From: Muribaculaceae bacterium
GTDB taxonomy: Bacteria; Bacteroidota; Bacteroidia; Bacteroidales; Muribaculaceae
NCBI GenBank assembly: GCA_017405965.1
Contig: JAFQZK010000037.1
Location: 124,001-188,000 of the forward strand
Length of the DNA stretch: 64,000 nt
Direction of reading: 5' to 3'
The notes under the pieces were generated by a model. That model was not told the origin of the DNA. It saw nothing but the letters and a program-made list of their open reading frames with translations, and made no database searches. Below are positions 8,829 to 17,500 of this stretch, in pieces (position 1 is the stretch's first letter; each line of letters opens with the position of its first letter). Made by a program: the position numbers and the translations under genes.

Positions 8829-9563
8829 TTAATCGAGATAAGCCGACAGTTCTTCAGGGGTGCCGTAGGAGCGGTACTCCTCCATCGTTGCCAGCCGAAC
8901 TGTTTTACCCTCGGCCAGCAGATAGTTGTAAAGCAACGAAACATAGAACTCGGCCTTGCCGTGAGTGCCGTCCACAAGCAACTGATGAGCTATGCGCTTG
9001 AAATCCTTGCCGCTCCCGAAGAAGTAGGCCCCACACAGCGCATGACTGGATATGGGATCTTTCTCGGCAGTGCGCACCACTCGTCCTTCATCGTCAACCT
9101 CGGCATAGCTATAGCGCGGATTATCGGATTCGAACGACACGAGCGCCCCAGCATCGCATTCATCAATGGGCAATGACAAAGCTTCGGCTACCAGCTCATT
9201 GTATCGCTTGCTGCGAAATTCCAAATCACAGTCCATGACCACTACAGCATCCTCATCGTCGATGGCCTCTTCGGCTACCAGACAGGTCTCAACGGCACCA
9301 CGCGTGGTCTTGAGCACCGAGAAGATGCGAGCCTCGGGAAGGAATCCCTTGATGAGTTCATCAATGTGTTGATTGTCGATGTGTTCCTGACGAACAATCA
9401 GACTGTATTTCATATCGACACCCTCGATCGAGACGCTGCCAATTGCCTGCTGGAACAGGGGTACACCGTGCAGCTGAATCAATGGCTTGGGGGTAGTCCA
9501 ACCAGCCCGAGCAAATCGTGAGCCCTCGCCAGCCATGGGCATGATGATGTGTAAAGTCCTCAT
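8829..9563 (-). CDS. Sugar-phosphate/alcohol-phosphate nucleotidyltransferase
   Basis: 244-residue NTP transferase. It begins TLHIIMPMAGEGSRFARAG and TTPKPLIQLHG, the full nucleotide-binding signature with catalytic PKP lysine, and has VVVMDCDLEF as the metal-binding Asp region. It should join NTP to a phosphorylated substrate made by the neighbouring kinase. The clustering nucleotidyltransferase - HAD - kinase - nucleotidyltransferase-like forms a compact activation cassette in which gene spacings are 12 to 23 bases. CTP or UTP preference cannot be told by eye. Confidence 0.86.
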   Translation of the reverse strand: MRTLHIIMPMAGEGSRFARAGWTTPKPLIQLHGVPLFQQAIGSVSIEGVDMKYSLIVRQEHIDNQHIDELIKGFLPEARIFSVLKTTRGAVETCLVAEEAIDDEDAVVVMDCDLEFRSKRYNELVAEALSLPIDECDAGALVSFESDNPRYSYAEVDDEGRVVRTAEKDPISSHALCGAYFFGSGKDFKRIAHQLLVDGTHGKAEFYVSLLYNYLLAEGKTVRLATMEEYRSYGTPEELSAYLD

Positions 9564-9574
9564 GTTTTTGTCGT

Positions 9575-10654
9575 TTATTTATCCAGACTATTAGCCAAGA
9601 ATTCTATGCTCTTGTTGCGATAATGATCAAGCCTGGAATATACTTCTTTCCAGTCAATCACATTGTCGACCGGCTCTGTAAGATCGGCATCCGAAACAAG
9701 CCGATTCTCCAATCCAAGTTGTCCAAGCAAGCCCTCAATGCGGGTGTTACCACGTTGAGGATTTGCCAAGGTATAGAACTCCTTGCCGAACAGGATGCTG
9801 AATACCGTACCATGGAACGAATCGGTGAGTACCATTGCTGCATTACGGAATAAGTTGAGCCATTCAGTCACGGTTACATCAGCAAACATTCCAGCCGAGA
9901 AATAACGCGTCTCAAGACCGCGTCTTAGTGCCAACTGCTCAAAAAACGCTTTCTTGTCGGGAGTGATATCAAGGCAATACACCGCGAGATAGTCTCCATG
10001 GCTCTCCTGCTTGTCATTGAGCAACGATTCATAGTCACTTGCATTGAGCAGCAATGTGGGGTCCAAAACGCAGCAGGCCTCAACTCCCAAATAATCGCGA
10101 CACAACGCCACACCGCTGGATTCCCGAACCGATATGGCATCCATTTGCCGGGCAAGCCTTGCACAGGCAAGAGTCTGCTCTGGTGTATACTCCCATTCGT
10201 CGGTGCCGAAAGAAGCGGCATAGGCAACACGTTTCAATGGCAGCCCCTCAACAAATTTCAGGTACATATCCTCGAGATGGTTGCCATTGTACTTATCGCG
10301 CCAAACCTGGTCACTGCCCACCACTATGGCATCAAGACGGTACCGTTTTACGACAGAACGCTTATAGTCCCACATGACATGGGTCTTAGCGATGTTCTGC
10401 TCAACGAACTCACCGGTTGTGGCTTTGCGCAATGAGCCTCGATAGCGTTTGGGAAAACCCGATTTTTTACCACACATTTTGCCCAATAACGTCCTCAGGC
10501 AGTTGAAAAGATAATGCGGTGTGGAGTAGCGCTCATAGGCATCGATTGTGATCGGATCGTGCCCCAGACGCTTCAGCACCTGCTGCAACGCCCAGTTCTG
10601 CAAAATGCCGCCGTAGTTCATCTCCAACGGCTGTGTCACGATACCGATTCGCAT
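9575..10654 (-). CDS. Polysaccharide pyruvyltransferase family protein
   Basis: Family PF04230 enzyme of 359 residues that would add a pyruvyl ketal to a sugar of the glycan, creating a negative charge. Visible features: N-terminal MRIGIVTQPLEMNYGGILQNWALQ (GT-B-like first strand with the NYGG loop), VGSDQVWRDKY in the middle and the conserved AMVLTDSFHGTVFSILF near residue 275. The ATG at 10654 is used; a TTG four codons upstream overlaps the previous gene. It starts about 4 bases after the stop of the glycerophosphotransferase, indicating one transcript. Confidence 0.9.
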   Translation of the reverse strand: MRIGIVTQPLEMNYGGILQNWALQQVLKRLGHDPITIDAYERYSTPHYLFNCLRTLLGKMCGKKSGFPKRYRGSLRKATTGEFVEQNIAKTHVMWDYKRSVVKRYRLDAIVVGSDQVWRDKYNGNHLEDMYLKFVEGLPLKRVAYAASFGTDEWEYTPEQTLACARLARQMDAISVRESSGVALCRDYLGVEACCVLDPTLLLNASDYESLLNDKQESHGDYLAVYCLDITPDKKAFFEQLALRRGLETRYFSAGMFADVTVTEWLNLFRNAAMVLTDSFHGTVFSILFGKEFYTLANPQRGNTRIEGLLGQLGLENRLVSDADLTEPVDNVIDWKEVYSRLDHYRNKSIEFLANSLDK

Positions 10655-10658
10655 AATA

Positions 10659-11915
10659 CTAATCAACGCCTAAAGATTTCTTTATGTCATCAACGATAAA
10701 TTGACTTGTTGTACCAGTAGCATTCGGGCGCAAGACATTTTCAAAAAACTCGTTACGTTGAGAAAACATCACGTCATTGCCCCCAAGTACAACACTATCA
10801 ATGAAATTCCTGATATCGTTCTCATCACTAACAATGTAGTGTTGATTCAAAGCTGAACGGCCAAACTCAGAATGACCTTCCATTAAGCCTTGCAAATCAT
10901 TTGTCACAAAAGCTACAGGCTTATTCACAAACAGATATTCAGCAGTAAACGAGCCACTGTCATGAATCATTGCATCTGATGTCTTGAATAAATCTACAAA
11001 GCCAGAAGCCACAAAAGTGTTTGATAGATTATCCCATTGGTCAAAATAACTATCAGTCTTTTCCACTCCCCATTCAGGAAGTTCATATAGTCTTGACTTT
11101 AACCATGGGTGAGGCTTAAAAGCAATTTGTAATCTATCTCTGTATTGATCAGCTATTTGAAGCATCAAGCCGCTCATCCACAGAAAATTTGAACGGGTTA
11201 TCCAATTACCCTCTGACGGAATAGAATAGTGTGGAGCCCAAATCAAACGCTTAATTGACCGATCTTTTATTTTCCAAACATCCTCAGATTTATCACTTAA
11301 ATAGTAATCCAAATTCGGGTATCCCGAGACAGAAACATTTCGCGCATGATTACTCTGAATTCTTTCTGCCCGCTGTTTCATCATTTGGAAAGGGTAATAC
11401 AACTTCCAAGCTAAATTATGAAAACTTGTGTTATACACCCAATCAAAATCAGACAACACGCTAACCCCATAAGGAATATAACAGATCAGCTTGTAACGGA
11501 ATGTCCTGAAATTATGACGCTTTACATACTGTCCCCCATAAGGTTGTGGGTAGAATAAAATATCTGGATCAATCAGTTTCTTGACATCATAACCTAAGCC
11601 TTCTTCATCAAAGTCAATATAGCTAACGTTTCTTGATCTAAAATAATTCCTAAGATTAGTCAAACTCTGCTTCCTCTGTTCTTCAGGATACTGACAAGCA
11701 CCCGTTAAAACTATATGGCAATTGAAGCGTTTTTCCTTCGACAGCAAATCATACACTCCTTGATAATTCCACATCTCCACATTCATCGCAAAAAAGACAA
11801 CTTCAATTTTGTCTTTTTTCCCGATTCTTTTTTCATTGATTTTTTGGAATGGATAGAGCGAGTTAATGTAGATCTTAACCCCTGCTTGCCGAATCTTTTC
11901 AATTAAACCGACCAT
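10659..11915 (-). CDS. CDP-glycerol glycerophosphotransferase family enzyme (TagB/TagF-like)
   Basis: 418-residue GT-B enzyme that transfers a polyol phosphate from a CDP-activated donor. The C-terminal domain shows the family's landmarks: LIWAPHYS (near residue 210), LQIAFKPHPWL (donor-site KxHP) and SDAMIHDSGSFTAEYLFVNKPVAF, the D/SS-x-D donor motif. The N-terminus (VGLIEKIRQAGVKIYINS) lacks a signal peptide and probably associates with the membrane surface. Such enzymes are typical of teichoic acid synthesis in Firmicutes but also occur in Gram-negative capsule loci. The ATG at 11915 overlaps the stop of the cytidylyltransferase fragment (TGATG), so the ancestral operon had activation and transfer genes coupled. 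AT-rich relative to the window. Confidence 0.85.
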   Translation of the reverse strand: MVGLIEKIRQAGVKIYINSLYPFQKINEKRIGKKDKIEVVFFAMNVEMWNYQGVYDLLSKEKRFNCHIVLTGACQYPEEQRKQSLTNLRNYFRSRNVSYIDFDEEGLGYDVKKLIDPDILFYPQPYGGQYVKRHNFRTFRYKLICYIPYGVSVLSDFDWVYNTSFHNLAWKLYYPFQMMKQRAERIQSNHARNVSVSGYPNLDYYLSDKSEDVWKIKDRSIKRLIWAPHYSIPSEGNWITRSNFLWMSGLMLQIADQYRDRLQIAFKPHPWLKSRLYELPEWGVEKTDSYFDQWDNLSNTFVASGFVDLFKTSDAMIHDSGSFTAEYLFVNKPVAFVTNDLQGLMEGHSEFGRSALNQHYIVSDENDIRNFIDSVVLGGNDVMFSQRNEFFENVLRPNATGTTSQFIVDDIKKSLGVD

Positions 11916-12112
11916 CAACTTTTTGATTTGATGAGATTCCTGATTTGAGTGCTACTTGTGCCTTTTGTACAAGGGAGATATATAATTTTCACACCTTTGT
12001 CGGCAAAAAACTCATAGCAGTTAAATCGTTCTGTGCCCTTATAATCTGGCTCAACAAGGAGAAAAACATATTTTACAATACCATCTTTGTATATGTCGCT
12101 ATCTTCAAACAT
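11915..12112 (-). pseudogene. Cytidylyltransferase C-terminal fragment (TagD-like)
   Basis: Sixty-five residues that match only the last part of a glycerol-3-phosphate-type cytidylyltransferase: a strand VKYVFLLVEPDYKG, then VKIIYLPCTKGTSSTQIRNLI, which is the family's conserved C-terminal LPRTxGISTT-like motif. The N-terminal HxGH nucleotide-binding motif and half of the fold are missing, and a stop lies immediately upstream of the ATG at 12112. It is therefore read as the remnant of a deletion that joined it to the SDR fragment 16 bases upstream. A full gene would be about 130-150 residues. It ends by a TGATG overlap with the glycerophosphotransferase. Confidence 0.72.
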
Positions 12113-12128
12113 TTATGGCATTAACTGA

Positions 12129-12509
12129 TCAGCCCATCACAGCACAATAGAAAGGCCTGGATTTCAACATTCGAGGATAGAAATGCCTCAGCATTTGAAT
12201 TGGCGAGATGGCATTGACCTGAAACTGATTGCTGATTTCAATCTCATTAGTGGTTTCAAAAGGAGCAATCCGACCAAAACCAGCTGTAAAAACCAACGCA
12301 TCTATCTCAGAATAGTTATCTAAAAAACGCCAATCGTCATCTAGCAGATTGTGCTGATCAAAATGCACATTGCCTGGCAATTCCCCACTAGGTGAAACTT
12401 TATCAACGATAATGACATTGTTTCCCTGAGCGGCCATCTGCATGGCTATTGCTAATCCTATTCCATTTCCCCCACCTATTACAAGGGCTGTTTTGCCTTT
12501 AAGTGCCAT
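12129..12509 (-). pseudogene. Truncated short-chain dehydrogenase/reductase
   Basis: First gene after the leader. The 126-residue product keeps only the N-terminal half of an SDR: cofactor loop LVIGGGNGIGLAIA, VIIVDK acidic residue after strand 2, DALVFTAGFG in place of the NNAG region, and INAISPIQMLRHFYP helix 4. It stops at AVMG, in the strand that normally precedes the catalytic Ser, and the Tyr-x-x-x-Lys is absent. After the stop the same frame stays open for only a few codons. SDRs fused or adjacent to cytidylyltransferases occur in CDP-ribitol synthesis (Bcs1, TarJ/TarI), so this was probably the polyol-producing reductase of the locus. Sequencing error is a possible but less likely explanation. 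Confidence 0.72.
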
Positions 12510-12652
12510 GTTTTATAATCTTATTTGCCAAAATCTATACATACTAGCTGGCAACCACGAAAAGTGACCACGGAACAAAAATCAAGAATTTGCGCTAAGA
12601 CAAATATTGCTATTAGAAGCGACAACAGCATAACAAATCTAATGACCCTGAC

Positions 12653-12748
12653 TCAATGAAATGATATACAACAAGGGACACCGGGTCTTGATGAGGCGGT
12701 GTACCGATGGAGAGGGGAGCAAGCTGGTGACACTATCACAGTGGTCAT
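12653..12748 (-). CDS. Possible 31-residue leader ORF
   Basis: A second small frame in the leader starts at 12748 (MTTVIVSPACSPLHRYTASS...) and ends at 12653. It contains three cysteines and several Pro and Ser residues. It overlaps all the inner hairpins, so its codons and the RNA structure would compete. It has no recognisable domain; it may be only a by-product of the conserved RNA. Confidence 0.2.
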   Translation of the reverse strand: MTTVIVSPACSPLHRYTASSRPGVPCCISFH

Positions 12749-12758
12749 TTACAGCATG

Positions 12759-12815
12759 TTACCTGTTGTATGTCCCGAACAATTCTGTTCGCATGCGGGC
12801 GCGTGTGGCGTCCAT
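12759..12815 (-). CDS. Possible 18-residue leader peptide
   Basis: An ATG three bases after the predicted transcription start opens a frame encoding MDATRARMRTELFGTYNR and stop. It is arginine-rich (four Arg of 18) and its stop lies inside the left arm of the long-range stem at 12762-12771. The position is what one would expect for a nearly leaderless regulatory peptide, but translation is not proven. Confidence 0.3.
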   Translation of the reverse strand: MDATRARMRTELFGTYNR

Positions 12816-12823
12816 AATAAATT

Positions 12824-12856
12824 GCAAAATTACTGATTTTATCAGATATGGGCAAA
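12824..12856 (-). promoter_or_regulatory. Promoter of the glycan locus
   Basis: On the minus strand: TTTG (12856-12853), 20 bases, TAATTTTGC (12832-12824). This is an exact Bacteroidetes -33/-7 arrangement and predicts transcription from about 12818. No inverted repeats flanking it were found, so there is no sign of an invertible promoter. Confidence 0.75.
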
Positions 12857-12964
12857 TATATAGGCAAAAATGCACGGCCAATTCGTGATTTGCCCGCTTT
12901 TTCTTAGCGTTTTTACGGCCAATAGCGAGATGGAGGTGCAAAAATGGCCATCAAAGCACGAAAA

Positions 12965-12997
12965 GTTGCACAGTGTGAAGAAAAGCATTACTTTTGC
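12965..12997 (+). promoter_or_regulatory. Promoter of the plus-strand acyltransferase
   Basis: GTTG at 12965-12968, 20 bases, TACTTTTGC at 12989-12997. Predicted start about 13003, leaving a 125-base leader before the gene at 13128. It is back to back with the glycan-locus promoter at 12824-12856. The rest of 12510-13127 holds only the leader RNA described separately and AT-rich sequence. Confidence 0.65.
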
Positions 12998-13127
12998 ATT
13001 GCGCAAAGCGTGATGAGTTCTGAGCTACCCTCAAGCCCACTACCCCTCATCCATATATCGCAATTATATTCATTTAGGTAAGACGTCGTCTTTCACTGCG
13101 GAAACGAGCAGTACAAATCCAGCACCG

Positions 13128-14198
13128 ATGAACCTGACAAAAGAACAGAGCCAAAACATCAAAGGCCTCGGCATACTCGTCATCATGATTCACAACTTTG
13201 TGAGTCACATGATGGTTATAGCGTGCAACGAAACATCTTATTCACAAGATGTTACAGCTGCTTTTGTCAACAATGTCTTTAGCTCTTCATCGTTGTGGTA
13301 CATCTTTTCTTTTGCCGGCTGGATTGGTGTCCCCTTGTTCTTTTTCCTCAGCGGATATGGCTTGAGCAAGAAGTACGGCCAGGCTCACCTCGATACCTGG
13401 AAGTACATCAAGAGCCATGCAGTCAAGCTATGGCAGCTTATCATTCCTGTATATTTACTCTACATATTGGTATATCATTTCTGCTTCGGCAGGCCGCTTC
13501 TTATAAAGAATTTCATTGGTGTTGTCACTTTCACAGCCAACCTCCAGGGTGATGCCATCATTAATCCATTGGTTTACTGGTTCTTTGGTGTAATCTTTCA
13601 ATTCTACCTCTTATATCTGCTGTTTCGCAAGTTCAGTGTAAAACAACTGTGGGTGCTTTTCTTCGCTTTCATGGTTGTCAATTACTTGATCTTATATTTC
13701 GTCCCCGACAGGCTTGCCATCAGCGCCAACTTCCAGATTATGGGCCACAGGATACAATTCGACATGGGTTCGATTTGGGCACGCAGCAATTTCATTGGTT
13801 GGGGAATGCCTTTTGTGTTGGGAATGATTGCAGCCCGAACAGACTTCAGTATCTCCAAGAAATGGAGCATTGCAGTTTCACTCCTATCTCTTGTGATGGT
13901 GCTTGTCTGCCTGTCGTTCAAGGCTCTATCACCACTGGCCGAGCTAGCTGCGATTCTCTGCGCTGTGACACTTGTTCAATGGTGCACTTTCAAGAGCATT
14001 GCATGGGTGGGATTGATATCAGCAAGCATCTATGTTGTTCATCCGTTTGTGAGAATGGTCCTCTATTTAACCGTCTGCCGCCCTCACGGCGAGACGCCCT
14101 ATCCCTTGGTAGTCACTATAGCATTTGTTATCATTACGCTCGTGTTGAGCTGGTTACACCACACACTCTTGAAAAAGCACAACAGTCGCCATAGATAA
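13128..14198 (+). CDS. Acyltransferase 3 family membrane protein
   Basis: 356-residue O-acyltransferase with about ten membrane segments. The N-terminus NLTKEQSQNIKGLGILVIMIHNF contains the conserved His of the family just after the first helix, and the loop PLFFFLSGYGLSKKYG matches the family's F-F-x-lSGf motif. No periplasmic SGNH domain. It is divergent from the minus-strand glycan locus and may decorate the same or another surface polymer. It differs in sequence from the acyltransferase at 2161-3165, so the two are not recent duplicates. Regulated from its own promoter at 12965-12997. Confidence 0.87.
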   Translation: MNLTKEQSQNIKGLGILVIMIHNFVSHMMVIACNETSYSQDVTAAFVNNVFSSSSLWYIFSFAGWIGVPLFFFLSGYGLSKKYGQAHLDTWKYIKSHAVKLWQLIIPVYLLYILVYHFCFGRPLLIKNFIGVVTFTANLQGDAIINPLVYWFFGVIFQFYLLYLLFRKFSVKQLWVLFFAFMVVNYLILYFVPDRLAISANFQIMGHRIQFDMGSIWARSNFIGWGMPFVLGMIAARTDFSISKKWSIAVSLLSLVMVLVCLSFKALSPLAELAAILCAVTLVQWCTFKSIAWVGLISASIYVVHPFVRMVLYLTVCRPHGETPYPLVVTIAFVIITLVLSWLHHTLLKKHNSRHR

Positions 14199-14551
14199 AC
14201 AACTGAAAAACAATATCTTGTCACCCTGAATCCAATTTACTGACAGACGACTTTCTGACAATATAAACCACTCCCTCAACATTGACGGGAAGTTATCACT
14301 TCATCGTTATCGATCAACTTATTGATTGATATGGCTTGATAATATCTTTTTGAGGCAGTTCTGCTGAATTTTTGACACAAAATATTGTTAATCAATAAAA
14401 AGTGGGTATTTTTGCGGTTGATACTTCGACTCACCTTTTGTCATTGGCATTCGACGAATTCACGATCTCATTAGGATGGAGTTTTTTCTAACGCCATAAA
14501 CATGGCAGAGTGTAACCGAATTCAGTATAACATCAATAGAATCTGTTTTTT
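14199..14551. other. Intergenic region before the LRR gene
   Basis: 353 bases, AT-rich, with no coding frame that I can support. No clear terminator follows the acyltransferase; a weak dyad with TTGATT/AATCAA-like arms occurs near 14310-14400. The promoter at 14384-14415 is the only confident element. Confidence 0.5.
14384..14415 (+). promoter_or_regulatory. Promoter of the LRR gene
   Basis: ATTG at 14384-14387, 19 bases, TATTTTTGC at 14407-14415: a Bacteroidetes-type promoter. Predicted start near 14421, giving a leader of about 130 bases. Confidence 0.62.
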
Positions 14552-17500
14552 ATGAATAAACTAGTTTTCTTTCTCAACACAAGCCTGACCGTCATGCTAG
14601 TGCTGTTTGCAGCGCCCTTGTGTCAGGCGAATGTGACGCTCAACTCGGACAACTTCCCCGATGCGAACTTCAGAGCAGCTGTTGCTCAGGCCGCGGGCGT
14701 CAACGAGGGTGACACTTTCAACGAGGCCAGCCTCACCACGCTCGATGTCTCGGGCAGGAGCATCACCAGCATCAAAGGCCTGGAAAAACTGACAGGTCTT
14801 ACCTATCTCAACGTGAGCAACAACACGTTGATTACTGGTGCCGATCTCACGCCATTGACAGCCCTCACCACAGTCAAGGCCAGCCGCTGCAACATCACTA
14901 CCCTGGCTGCGACCAGCCGCACCACCCCTCATGCAGGCGCCGGACTATTGATTGGCACCGGGAACCACAGCATCCTCTACCTGGACCTGTCCCGCAACAC
15001 CGATTTCTATTACAGCGGCAACCTGCAATACCTGACACAGTTGGAAACATTGCTGTTGAACGACTGCACGGGTTATGACTACTGGAATGTGACACCAGGA
15101 GCATCGATGCGCAATATCAAATGGCTGGACATCAGCAACACGGCATGTAACCGCATTTACCTGCCTAACGCCACCGGCCTCAAGCATCTGAAAGCGTCCA
15201 ACACGCAATTAGAAGGCTTCAGCTCATCGGCCAGCTATTCGGGTTCTACTCCAAGTCTGGGCTTTATTCAGGTTCCTGTGGGGTTAAACACACTTGAATA
15301 CCTGAACCTTGCAGACTGTCCCAACCTTGATTCATTCCAAGCCATCTATAGCCACTACCATGTGGCATCCCTCGACACGCTGATCTTGACCAATGATACC
15401 GGCCTGGGTTGGTCCAACATCGGTATAGAGGCACAAAGCGGCTTGACTTACCTGGACGTGACCAACTGCGCCATCTCGACTGCCGGGCCGAACTACATTC
15501 CCGACTTCGGCAACTTAAAGAATCTGGAGACCTTGCTCTACGGTGAGAACCCGGCAGTGGGATACTTGAGGCTCACAGGCAACAGTAACCTCAAGACCTT
15601 AGACCTGCACAACGACACGGGACTCACCATGCTGGCGCTCGACAACTGTGGCCTACCCCGCTCCAATATCAGCATTGACGACACCAACTGTCCCGCTTTC
15701 ACCGGTCTGAAATTGAACAACAACGGCTATGGCTCGGTAAGCGAAGCCACGGGCAATGCAACCGCATGGGGACTCGACAACATCAAGTTCCTGTATCTTG
15801 AGAACAACAGCGGATTCACGGGAGGGCCATTGACTCTTGACGAGAATGACTGCGGCAATCTGACAGGCATCGACTTGGGCAACAACGGAATCACAAGTTT
15901 CCACGCCCCCAGCCTTCCCACGTCACTGACGGCGCTCATGCTGGGCAACACCCCTGAGATGACACGTCTGGAAATGCACAACAACCCCGGCATCACCAAG
16001 ATGGCCGCCGATACCGTGATGCATGACGGCAGCGGCCTGTACCTGCTGGGCAACAGTGCCTTGACCTATATGGACATCAGCGGCACTGCCGATCAGCCCA
16101 ACTACTTCCAGCACATCGGCAACAACAATTCGCTCAAGAATGTCCCCATCGACACCCTGAAAGCCAGCCACAACAAATTTTACACTTTCAGGAACCTGAC
16201 CACCGTACCTGGCAACGTTTATGAAGTATGCCGAAGAAGCAATTACGCCTACAGCATATCAGATACCTTGCCGCCTTCAAGATACTACTACTCAGCCTTC
16301 TGGCCAACGATGGCCGCCTGTCCAGACAGTGCATCGGTGGAGCAACTGACCGGACTGAAATATCTTGATTTGAGTTACTGTCAATTGAAAGACTCTGTCT
16401 ATCTACACAAGAACACCGAGCTGCGATACCTCGACGTGAGTCACAACCGCACCATCAAGCGCTACACCACCTCACAGGACAAGGGCGCAGGGTACAGAGC
16501 ATCGATCCCACCTCACCACACTTTTAACCGAGACTATCCAGATTATAAGAAATACACGTGGCTTGTTGATACCCAACCTAAATATCCCGGTCGCCAAGAA
16601 GCCTACGACCAGGAGTATTATACCCTGGACTACAACGACACCACAGGCTTGTATATCCTTGACCTGATGGATAACGACAAATTGGAGTATCTGAATGTCA
16701 GCTACACCGGCATTGAACAGACCGCCTTGACCCACTGTCACGTTTCAAATGCCCGTTTCATGTGGATCCAAGACCTCCACAACTTGAAATATCTGTACGC
16801 CGACTACAACGGCATGCGCTCGATGGGTATCGGCACCTTGAACGGCAAGCATCATCAAGAAGCCCTCAAATCCCTTGAGAGGCTATCGGTAATCGGCATG
16901 CGTGGCGCCGACATCACCACCATGCAAGGGTCGATGAACTTCTTGAACAACGGCAGGTGTCCGAAACTACATTACGTCAACGTCTCCTACTCAGACTTTG
17001 ACTCGATCGGTTTCCATGCCCCTCAAATCGACACAATTATCGTTAGGGGCAACCCGATTCATCACATTGACGTGCAAGACGTGGACTCGATCACCTATAT
17101 CGATGCCCGAGAATGCGCTTTCAAGCAACGAGGCTATGACCCTGAAACCAACAAGACTGTTGCCATTCCAAACGTCATTCAGCAAAGAATCCTGTGGACA
17201 AATTATGATACCGGGCAGACCTATGACTCCATCCAAACGATCACGATGAACGGAGCCCGTTCAAACGGCCTGTATTCAGGTACTGTCACAACACCATTCA
17301 GTGGTCTGCGGGCCATCCGTGCCCACCATCGTCCCAAACTGACGACAGTGCTGGTCAATAACAGTAACGCCCTGACCGACGTGTATTGCCATTTTGACCC
17401 CAAGCTGACACGCATTACAGGCTTTGATGACCTGGCTTACCCGAAAGACTCGGTAGATGCAGCTCTCGGTTACGGCATCGATGCCGACTCGCTGAATCTG

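Larger units (their letters stand above)
12653..12818 (-). ncRNA. Structured 5' leader of the glycan locus
   Basis: From the predicted start site near 12818 the transcript runs about 309 bases before the first large gene. The segment has a long-range stem of ten pairs (minus-strand ATACAACAGG at 12771-12762 with CCTTGTTGTAT at 12676-12666, one G-U pair and one bulge) enclosing smaller hairpins, among them ACACCG/CGGTGT at 12702-12678. Its base composition is richer in GC than the flanks. I infer a cis-acting leader; whether it matches a named RNA family is unknown to me. Confidence 0.45.

Noticed and set aside
12661-12888. Plus-strand frame of 75 codons in the leader region
   Set aside because: It is antisense to the leader RNA; its reading potential follows from the minus-strand sequence and no plus-strand promoter precedes it.
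12780-13000. Invertible promoter like those of Bacteroides capsule loci
   Set aside because: No inverted repeats of useful length flank the promoter at 12824-12856, and no recombinase gene is nearby.
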